Assembly (NCBI GenBank): GCA_900539195.1
Contig: UQBC01000024.1
Span: forward strand, 1 to 41,653
Origin: an uncultured Oscillospiraceae bacterium
GTDB lineage: Bacteria > Bacillota > Clostridia > Oscillospirales > Ruminococcaceae
Direction of reading: 5' to 3'
DNA length: 41,653 nucleotides
The notes beneath the pieces were generated by a model that saw nothing but the letters and a program-made list of their open reading frames with translations, was not told where the DNA came from and searched no databases. Positions 8,075 through 16,444 of the stretch are shown piece by piece. The stretch's first letter is position 1, and each line of letters starts with the position of its first letter. A program made the translations under genes and the position numbers.

Positions 8075-9247
8075 ATGTTATTTTCGCTCGCCCTTATTTT
8101 CCTGCTCGGCTTTCTTGCAGGAGAACTGTGCAAAAAACTGCACCTGCCTGCCCTTATTGGTATGCTCGGCGTCGGAATATTGCTCGGTCCTCACGTTTTC
8201 TCGCTGATTGACAGCTCCGTGCTTGATATTTCGGCACAGCTACGCAAAATTGCCCTCGTGATTATCCTTATGCGAGCAGGACTTTCGCTGAACCTAACCG
8301 ACCTGAAAAAAGTCGGCAGACCTGCCGTGCTGATGTGCTTTGTGCCTGCCTGCTTTGAGATACTCGGAATGACTCTGCTTGCCCCTGCCCTGCTCGGAAT
8401 ATCGCTTACCGATGCGCTTGTAATGGGCTCTGTCGTCGGTGCGGTATCCCCCGCCGTAATCGTCCCCAAAATGCTGAAGCTTATGGAAGAAAACCGTGGT
8501 CAGAAGTACAGCATACCCCAGCTTATCTTAGCCGGAGCGTCCGTTGACGATGTATTTGTAATAGTGATGTTCTCCGTGTTCACAGGTCTTGCACAGAGCG
8601 GTACGGTAAACGCTCTCGACTTTGCAAAAATACCCGTGTCATTGATACTTGGCATCGCCGCAGGAATACTTGTCGGATTTATTCTCGGCAAATTGATGAA
8701 GCTGATACATATCCGTGACACTGCAAAACTGCTTATACTTGTGAGCGTTTCGTTCCTACTGTGTACTGTAGAAGATACGTTCGGTGCGGTAGTGCCGTTC
8801 TCGTCACTTGTAGCGGTAATGGCAAGCGGAATAACGATTAACAGAATACGTCCCGAAGCCGCAGAACGTCTTTCTGCCCGTTTCGGACGTATCTGGGTTG
8901 CCGCAGAGATTGTACTGTTCGTGCTTGTCGGTGCGGCAGTGGATATTAACTATGCCGTCAGCGCAGGCATATCCGCAGTGATACTGATTGTTGCCGTTCT
9001 GCTGTTTAGAATGGCAGGCGTTGCGATTTGCCTTATCAAAACAAAAATTCCGTTCAAGCAGAGGTTATTCTGCTGCCTTGCATATCTGCCTAAAGCCACA
9101 GTTCAGGCGGCAATCGGCGGAGTTCCGCTTGCAATGGGGCTTTCATGCGGAAATATCGTGCTTACCGTTGCCGTGCTGTCAATAATTATCACCGCTCCGC
9201 TTGGCGCATTCCTTATAGATTTAACGTATAAGAAACTGCTTGATTAA
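8075..9247 (+). CDS. Cation:proton antiporter (CPA family)
   Basis: A 390-residue, very hydrophobic transporter with about 11-12 membrane segments and no C-terminal RCK/TrkA domain. It belongs to the CPA1/CPA2 (Na+/H+ exchanger, KefB-like) superfamily. GASVDDVFVIVMFS holds the paired acidic residues of the ion site, and GSVVGAVSPAVIVPKML is the family's discontinuous-helix motif. SD AAGGAG lies 8 bases before the ATG. The fluoride riboswitch upstream suggests it is induced in fluoride and helps restore pH or ion balance, or moves fluoride-linked ions; no CrcB/Fluc or CLC-F gene is nearby. It is transcribed alone and ends before a hairpin at 9255-9280. Confidence 0.9.
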   Translation: MLFSLALIFLLGFLAGELCKKLHLPALIGMLGVGILLGPHVFSLIDSSVLDISAQLRKIALVIILMRAGLSLNLTDLKKVGRPAVLMCFVPACFEILGMTLLAPALLGISLTDALVMGSVVGAVSPAVIVPKMLKLMEENRGQKYSIPQLILAGASVDDVFVIVMFSVFTGLAQSGTVNALDFAKIPVSLILGIAAGILVGFILGKLMKLIHIRDTAKLLILVSVSFLLCTVEDTFGAVVPFSSLVAVMASGITINRIRPEAAERLSARFGRIWVAAEIVLFVLVGAAVDINYAVSAGISAVILIVAVLLFRMAGVAICLIKTKIPFKQRLFCCLAYLPKATVQAAIGGVPLAMGLSCGNIVLTVAVLSIIITAPLGAFLIDLTYKKLLD

Positions 9248-9254
9248 AAAGAAA

Positions 9255-9280
9255 AGAGCTTTGATTTAATTCAAAGCTCT
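9255..9280 (+). terminator. Hairpin after the antiporter
   Basis: AGAGCTTTGA (9255-9264) pairs perfectly with TCAAAGCTCT (9271-9280), giving a 10-bp stem. On the plus strand no T-run follows. On the minus strand TTTTCTTTTT follows, so it terminates minus-strand read-through better than plus-strand transcripts. Confidence 0.6.
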
Positions 9281-9294
9281 ATGCTATTCAGTTA

Positions 9295-9324
9295 TTGACA
9301 TACAAATACAATATATGCTATAAT
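9295..9324 (+). promoter_or_regulatory. Promoter of the small toxin mRNA
   Basis: TTGACA (9295-9300), an 18-base spacer and TATAAT (9319-9324), with TG at 9316-9317. The start would be near 9331. The ~75-base leader contains ACAATG-TTT-CATTGT (9373-9387), a hairpin just upstream of the SD. Confidence 0.88.
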
Positions 9325-9407
9325 TCTTACCGAGGGAAACTTCGGACGATAGGCGGTCATTCATGCTCCCAGACAATGTTTCATTGTGAAAGGAGGTGAA
9401 GCCCTTG

Positions 9408-9506
9408 ATGTACATAACACTGAATAATCTCATTCAGATCGGTATATTCCTTACAGGATTTACCGTTATGCTTCTCGGATTATTATCTTTCATTAAAAAG
9501 AAATAA
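9408..9506 (+). CDS. Small hydrophobic holin-like toxin (type I toxin candidate)
   Basis: A 32-codon ORF preceded by a very strong SD, AAAGGAGGTG (9389-9398); an in-frame TTG at 9405 may be the start instead. The peptide begins MYITLNNLIQIGIFLTG, has one hydrophobic helix of about 20 residues (roughly 8-27), and ends in the basic tail FIKKK. This is the layout of the 'putative holin-like toxin' peptides common in Firmicutes, related in plan to TxpA/BsrG membrane toxins. It has its own consensus promoter and a terminator directly at the stop. A convergent promoter at 9585-9613 yields an RNA complementary to its 3' end. It is too short for usual gene callers. Toxicity is inferred from architecture and family. 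Confidence 0.78.
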   Translation: MYITLNNLIQIGIFLTGFTVMLLGLLSFIKKK

Positions 9507-9578
9507 TCGCCTTGTGTCTGCAAACTGAAGGCGATTATTTTTACACCTTAAGGGAGCGACCGTCTATGGTTCCCTCTT
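9497..9578 (-). ncRNA. Candidate antisense RNA antitoxin
   Basis: A minus-strand promoter at 9585-9613 should start an RNA near 9578. The RNA would contain an AGGGA..TCCCT hairpin (9551-9575) and end at the shared terminator stem, for about 80 bases. It would overlap the last ~45 bases of the toxin mRNA, the 3'-overlap arrangement of TxpA/RatA and BsrG/SR4 systems. The RNA is inferred from promoter and terminator positions only. Confidence 0.65.
9502..9542. terminator. Bidirectional terminator shared by toxin mRNA and antisense RNA
   Basis: AATAATCGCCTT (9502-9513) pairs perfectly with AAGGCGATTATT (9528-9539) and is followed by TTTTT on the plus strand. On the minus strand the same stem is followed by TCTTTTT. 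It starts within the toxin's stop region. Confidence 0.88.
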
Positions 9579-9584
9579 TTTTAT

Positions 9585-9613
9585 ATTATAACACGATTTT
9601 AATGTGCCGTCAA
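9585..9613 (-). promoter_or_regulatory. Promoter of the antisense RNA
   Basis: On the minus strand: TTGACG (9613-9608), a 17-base spacer and TATAAT (9590-9585), with TG two bases upstream of the -10. The -35 lies in the loop of a perfect inverted repeat, ATGTGCC-GTCAA-GGCACAT (9602-9620), which could also be an operator. Confidence 0.82.
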
Positions 9614-9638
9614 GGCACATAGCGGCAAATGCCGCAAA

Positions 9639-9657
9639 TTTTGCCTATCGGGCAAAA
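9639..9657 (-). terminator. Hairpin after pyrD
   Basis: TTTTGCC-TATCG-GGCAAAA is a 7-bp stem 23 bases after the pyrD stop. On the minus strand it is followed by only TTTG, so termination is probably weak. A second stem, GCGGC/GCCGC (9622-9635), follows. Read-through would reach the antisense-RNA promoter region. Confidence 0.45.
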
Positions 9658-9679
9658 CAAAATCTACGTCAACTTAAAC

Positions 9680-10600
9680 TCACCACGGCTTTACCGTGCC
9701 TACAATATCGCTTATCTTCTCTATTTTCTGTTCGGCGAGGAACTTTTCCATTCCCTCGCATACCTTTATCGGCGCATAAGGATCGTTAAAGATAGCCGTA
9801 CCCATCTGTACAGCAGATGCACCTGCCATCATCATCTCGATAGCGTCCTCAGCCGTTGCAATGCCTCCCATACCGATAACGGGTATCTTGACTGCATTCG
9901 CCACCTGCCATACCATTCTTACTGCAACAGGGAACACAGCAGGACCCGAAAGTCCGCCGACATTGTTGTGCAGGATAGGCCGCCTTGTTCTTATATCAAT
10001 TCTCATACCGAGCAGAGTATTTATCAGCGAAACGCTGTCTGCACCCTCAGCCTCAACAGCCTTTGCAATTTCTGTGATATTCGTTACATTCGGAGTAAGC
10101 TTTACGATAACGGGCTTCTTTGTAGCATTTCTTACCGCTCTTGTGACGCTTGCCGCACCCTCGCAGGTAACGCCCCAGGTAGCGCCGCCCTGCTTTACGT
10201 TAGGGCAGGAAATGTTCAGCTCTATCATATCAACATCGGTAGCATCCAGCTTTTCTGCAACAGCTATATAATCGTCAATTACCGCACCTGCGATATTTGC
10301 GATAACCACAGTATCCTGCGTTCTGAGTCTGGGCAGATAGTAATTTATAAACCTGTCAACACCGGGATTCTGAAGTCCGACGGAATTCAATATTCCGCTC
10401 GGAGTTTCCGCTATTCTCGGAGGGATATTACCGTCCTTCTTGTTTAAGGTCGTACCCTTGCAGGAAATACCGCCGAGCGCCGACAGCGGATAAAGATTGG
10501 TATAATCCTCGCCGAAACCGTATGCGCCGGAAGCGGCTATTACGGGATTCTTGAAATGCTTACCGCATACATCTACCGAAATATCAGGCTTGAAACTCAT
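9680..10600 (-). CDS. pyrD: Dihydroorotate dehydrogenase, class 1B catalytic subunit
   Basis: A 306-residue FMN TIM-barrel enzyme oxidising dihydroorotate to orotate. It starts MSFKPDISVDVCGKHFKNPV and carries ASGAYGFGEDY, NISCPNVKQGG (the Cys is the catalytic base of class 1 enzymes), KLTPNV, the NTLLGM region and GMGGIATAEDAIEMMMAG (FMN phosphate). Class 1B enzymes need PyrK to pass electrons to NAD+, and pyrK lies directly upstream with a 4-base ATGA overlap. It is the last gene of the pyrimidine cluster. Confidence 0.97.
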   Translation of the reverse strand: MSFKPDISVDVCGKHFKNPVIAASGAYGFGEDYTNLYPLSALGGISCKGTTLNKKDGNIPPRIAETPSGILNSVGLQNPGVDRFINYYLPRLRTQDTVVIANIAGAVIDDYIAVAEKLDATDVDMIELNISCPNVKQGGATWGVTCEGAASVTRAVRNATKKPVIVKLTPNVTNITEIAKAVEAEGADSVSLINTLLGMRIDIRTRRPILHNNVGGLSGPAVFPVAVRMVWQVANAVKIPVIGMGGIATAEDAIEMMMAGASAVQMGTAIFNDPYAPIKVCEGMEKFLAEQKIEKISDIVGTVKPW

Positions 10601-11370
10601 AATACTACCTCCTCACCGCTGAACACAGGACCGTCCTTGCATACTCTAAGCACCTTTTCTTCTCCGTCACGGATAACCGTGCAGGCGCAGACAACGCACG
10701 CACCTACGCCGCAGCCCATACGCTGCTCTAGAGAAACCTCCGAGTATACCCCTGCCTGCTTTGCCGCCGCAACGACTGCTTTCAGCATAGGAGTAGGACC
10801 GCAGGCATATACCGCCGCAACATCGCCCTTTGCAAGCTCATCTGCAAGAGGCTGTGCTATCGTACCGTGTACTCCCGTGCTTCCGTCATCGGTACATACT
10901 ATAACGTTTGCCCCTGCAAGCGAATAATCCTTGTCAAGTATAACCTTGTCAAAGCTCCTGAAGCCAAGTATAGCAGTACACCTGTCGCCGTACATCTTTG
11001 CAATGTCAAGCAAGGGAGGCGTGCCTATTCCGCCGCCTACAACTATCACCCTGCCGTCCTTCTTTGCAGGAACGGTAAAGCCGTTGCCGAGCGGAGCGAT
11101 AACGTCCATAAGATCTCCCTTGTTAAGCTCTGAAATCTTATCCGTACCCTTGCCCCTTACTTCAAAAACGAGCCTCATAGTGCCGTTTTCCTTATCGACC
11201 GAGCATATAGAGATAGGTCTGCGGAGCATATAGCCCTCCGCCTTTATCTGAACGAACTGTCCGATATGTGCGTTTTCGGCAACTTCCGGACATTTCAGCG
11301 TATATGAATATATCCCCTCGCCGAGCGCTTTTTTATCAACTATCGGATATGAATCACAAAAAAAGCTCAT
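10597..11370 (-). CDS. pyrK: Dihydroorotate dehydrogenase electron transfer subunit
   Basis: A 257-residue FAD and 2Fe-2S protein that couples PyrD to NAD+. Landmarks are RRPISICSV (FAD), GGGIGTPPLL (NAD pocket), YACGPTPMLKAV and the C-terminal cluster motif GCGVGACVVCAC with a fourth Cys in RVCKDGPVF. The longer reading frame starts at 11412, but AAAGGAAAA just before the ATG at 11370 and the family N-terminus support the shorter start. An intrinsic terminator lies 33 bases upstream of this start, so pyrK-pyrD may be expressed less than the upstream genes. Confidence 0.95.
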   Translation of the reverse strand: MSFFCDSYPIVDKKALGEGIYSYTLKCPEVAENAHIGQFVQIKAEGYMLRRPISICSVDKENGTMRLVFEVRGKGTDKISELNKGDLMDVIAPLGNGFTVPAKKDGRVIVVGGGIGTPPLLDIAKMYGDRCTAILGFRSFDKVILDKDYSLAGANVIVCTDDGSTGVHGTIAQPLADELAKGDVAAVYACGPTPMLKAVVAAAKQAGVYSEVSLEQRMGCGVGACVVCACTVIRDGEEKVLRVCKDGPVFSGEEVVL

Positions 11371-11402
11371 ATATTTTCCTTTCCTGCGGTTTTGCCGCTG
11401 TG

Positions 11403-11442
11403 TAAAAATCAAGGCAACACGTTAATTTATCATGTTGCCTTG
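11403..11442 (-). terminator. Intrinsic terminator between the membrane gene and pyrK
   Basis: CAAGGCAACA (11410-11419) pairs with TGTTGCCTTG (11433-11442). On the minus strand the stem is followed by ATTTTTAC. It lies inside the pyrimidine gene cluster and separates pyrKD from carB and the membrane gene. No clear promoter is visible between it and pyrK. Confidence 0.8.
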
Positions 11443-11458
11443 CTTCCTTGTCGCATAA

Positions 11459-12073
11459 TCAACTGCGCATTATTGTATTGTCATCCTTGACAATTTTCAC
11501 CTTCGCCGTAAGCGCTTCATCATCGCTTTCACTTTGCTTCGGCTTTATCACGTTGTTCTTCTTCCTGTCTGCAGGCTTCGCTATAGCTTTAAGTCTGCCG
11601 TACATAAAGTATACAACGAGCGACCCCACTATAACGTCAAGCACTGTCTGAAGGCTGAACCACGACTCTCCGGCATACAACAGGTTGCTCTGCGAAATAT
11701 AGGTATAATCCCACAGCGCAAGAAACGCAAGTATTCGCAGAAGGCTGTTTGTAATCATAAGATTGTCGTAATACTTCTGTGCGTTTTCCGCTGTTATAGT
11801 AAGCGTTCTTGACTTATGCGGTATGAACATATAAACAACTGAGAACACAAGCACGACAAGTGCGATAAACGGCACTATGCCGCCGAGTATCCATCTGTCA
11901 AGCGGCACACCGTTCGGATAAACGTTATTTATCACCTGATCGGGGTGAATAAATTTATCATAGTATGCGTATGTCGTCTGATATATGAGCAGAGCCATAA
12001 CCAGACCGAAAGCGTCTATAAATCCCCTCAATATCGTGTAATTGAATTTTACTTTATATTCGCCTGTTCTCAA
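11459..12073 (-). CDS. Predicted four-helix membrane protein of unknown function
   Basis: A 204-residue protein with four hydrophobic segments (about 15-35, 62-84, 107-125 and 138-158) and a charged, lysine/acid-rich C-terminal tail of about 40 residues, probably cytoplasmic. It starts with TTG: SD GAGGTG is 5 bases upstream and no ATG fits. It begins 12 bases after carB on the same strand, so it is co-transcribed with the pyrimidine genes, and it ends at an intrinsic terminator. I do not recognise the family. Its place suggests, but does not show, a link to nucleotide metabolism. Confidence 0.75.
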   Translation of the reverse strand: MRTGEYKVKFNYTILRGFIDAFGLVMALLIYQTTYAYYDKFIHPDQVINNVYPNGVPLDRWILGGIVPFIALVVLVFSVVYMFIPHKSRTLTITAENAQKYYDNLMITNSLLRILAFLALWDYTYISQSNLLYAGESWFSLQTVLDVIVGSLVVYFMYGRLKAIAKPADRKKNNVIKPKQSESDDEALTAKVKIVKDDNTIMRS

Positions 12074-12085
12074 AATCGCACCTCA

Positions 12086-15000
12086 TTATATCTTTGTTAT
12101 ATCAACCATTTCAAGATCGTCTACAGTCTTGTCCATAGCGATACACTTTACAAGAGCGTTTGCCGTATCGACCGATGTAAGACAAGCGATAGAACGCTCA
12201 ACCGACTTACGTCTTATCTTAACGCTGTCGAGTGCAGGCTTTCTGCCTGTTTCGGACGTTGAGATAACGTAATTTATCTTGCCGCTTTCAAGCAGGCTTA
12301 TTACGTTAGGCTCCTTGTCCTCGTGTATGCGATAGGTAAAGTTTGTGGCTATCATATTTCTGTTCAGCATTGATGCCGTACCGCTTGTGGCGTACAGCTC
12401 AAAGCCGAGCTTTTCAAACTTCTCCGCCAGCGGCACTATCTCGGGCTTGTCTGAATTCTTGACGGTGAACATTACTCCGCCCTTCTTGAATATCTTGAAG
12501 CCTGCCGCTATAAGGCCCTTGTAGAGAGCTTCCTCAAATGTCTTTGCTATGCCGAGTGCCTCACCCGTTGACTTCATCTCAGGACCGAGCTGTGTATCAA
12601 CATCGTGGAGCTTTTCAAAGCTGAATACGGGAACCTTAACCGCAACATAGTTGCCTACAGGATAAAGTCCGCTGTGGTAGCCCTGCTCCTTGAGAGTTTC
12701 ACCGAGCATTATCTTTGTTGCAATATCGACCATCTGAACACCCGTAACCTTGCTGATATAAGGAACGGTTCTTGATGATCTCGGGTTTACCTCGATAACG
12801 TAAACCTCGTTGTTATATACAACATACTGGATATTTACAAGACCGATTACGTTCAGTGCCTTTGCAAGACGCTCCGTGTATGTCACTATCGTGCTCTTTA
12901 TCTTGTCGGATAATGTCTGAGCGGGATATACCGAGATGCTGTCGCCCGAGTGAACTCCGGCACGCTCGATATGCTCCATAATACCGGGGATAAGGAAGTC
13001 CGTGCCGTCGCAGATAGCGTCAACCTCGACCTCAGTACCCATAAGGTACTTATCTATCAGCACAGGGTTTTCAAGTTCTGTAGCCGTGATGATTGTCATA
13101 TACTCGGTAACATCGCTGTCGCAATGAGCGATTATCATATTCTGACCGCCGAGAACGTATGACGGACGGAGCAGAACAGGATAGCCAAGCTCGTTTGCGG
13201 CTTTGAGCGCTTCCTCAGTCGTGAATACCGTATGTCCCTTAGGACGAGGAATTTTACACTTTTCAAGCAGCTCATCAAACTTCTCTCTGTCCTCTGCGTC
13301 ATCAATGCTTTCAGCCGAAGTACCGAGTATTCTGACACCGCTCTCCTGTAAGTGCTTTGTCAGCTTTATAGCCGTCTGACCGCCGAACTGTACTACAACG
13401 CCGTAAGGCTTTTCGGTAGCTATCAGCGAGTCAACATCTTCAAATGTCAGCGGATCGAAATAAAGTCTGTCGCCTGTATCAAAGTCGGTCGAAACTGTTT
13501 CGGGGTTGTTGTTGCAGATAATTGCTTCATAGCCCATTTCCTTGAGTGCCCATACACAGTGTACCGAGCAGTAGTCAAACTCGATACCCTGACCTATTCT
13601 GATAGGACCTGAGCCGAAAACTATTATCTTCTTTTTATCTGTCGGGTGCTGCTCGATAAATTCCGCAGCCTCGTTTTCATCGTCATAAGTGCTGTAGAAG
13701 TAGGGCGTTTCAGCCGAGAACTCTGCGGCACAGGTATCAACCATCTTGTATACTGCGTGACGTGTCTTTATGCCCTTGTCAGCCAGCTTCTGACCTGACA
13801 GCTTTTCGATAGTCCTGTCAAGGTAGCTGTACTTCTTCGCAAGGTCGTATTTCTCCTGTGTAAGCTCGCCGTCCTCAAGCCACAGCTCAAGCTCTGCAAG
13901 GTTTTTAAGCTTGGTTATAAACCACTTGTCGATAGTGGTTATATCATGTATCTCCTGAACGCTGAAACCTCTTCTCAGCGCCTCGAATACGCAGAACGAA
14001 CGGTCAACATCGACATCGTGGAGCTTTGCTCTTACTTCTTCATCTGTCAGCTTCTTGAAAGCCTTTTTACGCATCGTGTCCATGCCAAGCTCTATTGAAC
14101 GTACAGCCTTCATCATAGCTTCTTCAAAGCTCGTTCCAATAGCCATTATCTCGCCTGTAGCCTTCATCTGAGTACCGAGCGTTTTCTTTGCGTATACGAA
14201 CTTATCAAACGGCCACTTCGGGAACTTTACTACAACATAGTCAAGCGCAGGCTCAAAGCAGGCGTAGGTCTTGCCTGTTACCTGGTTTACGATCTCATCG
14301 AGCGAATATCCTATCGCTATCTTTGTTGCAACCTTTGCTATAGGATAGCCTGTAGCCTTTGATGCAAGCGCCGATGAACGTGAAACTCTGGGGTTTACCT
14401 CAATTACCGAGTATTCAAAGCTGTCGGGCTTTAATGCAAACTGACAGTTACAGCCGCCCTCGACCTTCAGCGCCTGAATGATGTTCAGCGCCGCTGTTCT
14501 CAGCATCTGATATTCCTTGTCTGCAAGCGTAACCGCAGGAGCGATAACGATACTGTCGCCTGTATGAACGCCGACAGGGTCGAAGTTTTCCATCGAGCAG
14601 ACGGTGATAACGTTGCCCTTTGCGTCACGGATAACCTCGAACTCGATTTCCTTCCAGCCCGAAATACACTTTTCAACAAGTATCTGCGTGATAGGCGAAA
14701 GACGCAGACCGTTTGTTGCAATCTCGTGTAATTCGTCCTTGCTATATGCAATACCACCGCCTGTGCCGCCGAGCGTGAACGCAGGACGTACAATTACGGG
14801 ATAGTGTATAACCTCGGCAAAATCCAAAGCGTCCTCAACGGTTTCAACTACCTTTGAGGGAATACACGGCTCGCCTATAGCCTCCATAGTATCCTTGAAC
14901 GCCTGTCTGTCCTCTGCCTTGTGTATAGTTTCGGGATTTGCACCGAGCAGCTTTACACCGTTCTCAGCAAGGAAGCCTTCCTCAGCAAGCTGCATTGAAA

Positions 15001-15292
15001 GGGTAAGACCCGTCTGACCGCCGAGCGTTGACAGAATGCTGTCAGGCTTTTCTATCTTGATTATCTTCTTTACTACATCAAGCGTCAGCGGTTCAATGTA
15101 TATCTTGTCCGCCATGTGCTTGTCCGTCATGATGGTAGCGGGGTTTGAGTTTATAAGTACGACCTCAAGACCCTCTGCTTTAAGCGCACGGCACGCCTGC
15201 GTTCCCGCATAGTCAAATTCAGCAGCCTGTCCGATTACGATAGGACCAGAGCCTATAACGAGAACTTTCTTTATATCACTTCTTAACGGCAT
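12086..15292 (-). CDS. carB: Carbamoyl-phosphate synthase large subunit
   Basis: A 1068-residue full-length CarB making carbamoyl phosphate from bicarbonate, ammonia (from CarA) and 2 ATP. It has two homologous synthetase halves, each with the pre-ATP-grasp GSGPI(V/R)IGQ motif (VIGSGPIVIGQAAEFDY and VFGSGPIRIGQGIEFDY) and an ATP-grasp domain (PAFTLGGTGGG and PSYVLGGQNM). It ends in an MGS-like allosteric domain of about 130 residues (NYVISTSETGRKPALDS), the site of UMP/ornithine control in other bacteria. The start overlaps the carA stop by 10 bases, so translation is coupled. Confidence 0.98.
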   Translation of the reverse strand: MPLRSDIKKVLVIGSGPIVIGQAAEFDYAGTQACRALKAEGLEVVLINSNPATIMTDKHMADKIYIEPLTLDVVKKIIKIEKPDSILSTLGGQTGLTLSMQLAEEGFLAENGVKLLGANPETIHKAEDRQAFKDTMEAIGEPCIPSKVVETVEDALDFAEVIHYPVIVRPAFTLGGTGGGIAYSKDELHEIATNGLRLSPITQILVEKCISGWKEIEFEVIRDAKGNVITVCSMENFDPVGVHTGDSIVIAPAVTLADKEYQMLRTAALNIIQALKVEGGCNCQFALKPDSFEYSVIEVNPRVSRSSALASKATGYPIAKVATKIAIGYSLDEIVNQVTGKTYACFEPALDYVVVKFPKWPFDKFVYAKKTLGTQMKATGEIMAIGTSFEEAMMKAVRSIELGMDTMRKKAFKKLTDEEVRAKLHDVDVDRSFCVFEALRRGFSVQEIHDITTIDKWFITKLKNLAELELWLEDGELTQEKYDLAKKYSYLDRTIEKLSGQKLADKGIKTRHAVYKMVDTCAAEFSAETPYFYSTYDDENEAAEFIEQHPTDKKKIIVFGSGPIRIGQGIEFDYCSVHCVWALKEMGYEAIICNNNPETVSTDFDTGDRLYFDPLTFEDVDSLIATEKPYGVVVQFGGQTAIKLTKHLQESGVRILGTSAESIDDAEDREKFDELLEKCKIPRPKGHTVFTTEEALKAANELGYPVLLRPSYVLGGQNMIIAHCDSDVTEYMTIITATELENPVLIDKYLMGTEVEVDAICDGTDFLIPGIMEHIERAGVHSGDSISVYPAQTLSDKIKSTIVTYTERLAKALNVIGLVNIQYVVYNNEVYVIEVNPRSSRTVPYISKVTGVQMVDIATKIMLGETLKEQGYHSGLYPVGNYVAVKVPVFSFEKLHDVDTQLGPEMKSTGEALGIAKTFEEALYKGLIAAGFKIFKKGGVMFTVKNSDKPEIVPLAEKFEKLGFELYATSGTASMLNRNMIATNFTYRIHEDKEPNVISLLESGKINYVISTSETGRKPALDSVKIRRKSVERSIACLTSVDTANALVKCIAMDKTVDDLEMVDITKI

Positions 15293-16401
15293 TTCTTATT
15301 CTCCTCCATCAGACTGATAAATTTATCGAACAGATACGCAGTGTCATGCGGACCTCCGCACGCTTCGGGGTGGAACTGCACAGTGAACGCAGGAGCATTC
15401 GTGTACATAACACCCTCGCAGGTCTTATCGTTTCCGTTGATATGGCTTACCTTGCCTGCACTTTCGGGAAGGCTGTCGCTTACAACCGCATAACCGTGGT
15501 TCTGCGATGTGATGAATGTTCTGTCAACAGTAACATCGGTTACAGGCTGGTTTCCGCCTCTGTGACCGTATTTCAGCTTGACAGTGGTAGCCCCGTTTGC
15601 AAGCGCTAAGAGCTGATGACCGAGGCAGATGCCAAACGTAGGTATCTTGTGAGGGATAAGCTCCTTCAGCGTATTTATAGATACCGTGTTGTCCTGAGGG
15701 TCGCCGGGTCCGTTTGAAAGCATTATGCCGTCCGGAGCAAATTTCAGTATTTCCTCCGCACTTGTGTCGTAGGGGAATACCGTCACGTCACAGCCTCTTT
15801 TTACAAGCTCACGTCTTATATTGAACTTATAGCCGTAGTCCATAAGCGCAACCTTGTATTTACCGTTTTCGGCGCTGAACTTCTCAGGCTGCTTTACGCT
15901 TACCTTCGGCACAACAGGACCTACAACATAAGCCCTTATCCTTTCAAGCGCCTGTGCCTTGAATTCGTCTGTCGGCTCGCTTGTTGTGATCATGCCGTTC
16001 ATAACACCTGTTTCACGGATTATTCTTGTAAGCCTTCTTGTATCTATGCCGAACAGTCCGATGATGTTGTGCTTTTTCAGAAAGCCGTCTATGTCGCCTT
16101 CACAGCGGAAGTTTGACGGTACCTCGCAGTATTCACGCACGATATAACCGCTTACCACGCTTGTCTTTGACTCGTAATCCTCGTCATTCACACCGTAGTT
16201 TCCGATAAGAGGGAATGTCTGCGTTACAATCTGTCCGCAGTAGCTGGGGTCTGTCAGCGTTTCTTCATAACCTGTCATTGCTGTTGTAAAAACTATCTCG
16301 CCTACGACCTCGCCCTCACAGCCGAAGCTCTTGCCCGTGAACACCGTTCCGTCTGCAAGTATCAGATATGCGGTCTTTGCTTTGTTAGCCTTTAAGTCCA
16401 T
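15283..16401 (-). CDS. carA: Carbamoyl-phosphate synthase small subunit
   Basis: A 372-residue glutaminase subunit that supplies ammonia to CarB. The N-terminal CPSase small domain (LILADGTVFTGKSFG, TAMTGYEETLTDPSY) is followed by a class I glutamine amidotransferase domain with FGICLGHQLLALANG (nucleophile Cys) and VQFHPEACGGPHD (His/Glu). SD GAAAGGAACG precedes the ATG by 6 bases. It sits between pyrF and carB in the pyrimidine operon. Confidence 0.98.
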   Translation of the reverse strand: MDLKANKAKTAYLILADGTVFTGKSFGCEGEVVGEIVFTTAMTGYEETLTDPSYCGQIVTQTFPLIGNYGVNDEDYESKTSVVSGYIVREYCEVPSNFRCEGDIDGFLKKHNIIGLFGIDTRRLTRIIRETGVMNGMITTSEPTDEFKAQALERIRAYVVGPVVPKVSVKQPEKFSAENGKYKVALMDYGYKFNIRRELVKRGCDVTVFPYDTSAEEILKFAPDGIMLSNGPGDPQDNTVSINTLKELIPHKIPTFGICLGHQLLALANGATTVKLKYGHRGGNQPVTDVTVDRTFITSQNHGYAVVSDSLPESAGKVSHINGNDKTCEGVMYTNAPAFTVQFHPEACGGPHDTAYLFDKFISLMEENKKCR

Positions 16402-16444
16402 TTAATTCGTTCCTTTCATATATTTTTCTTTTTTGTTCTATCAC

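Noticed and set aside
9629..10447. Long plus-strand frame (272 codons) opposite pyrD
   Set aside because: Opposite-strand shadow of a clearly recognised pyrD gene; it has low-complexity Cys/His/Arg composition and no SD.
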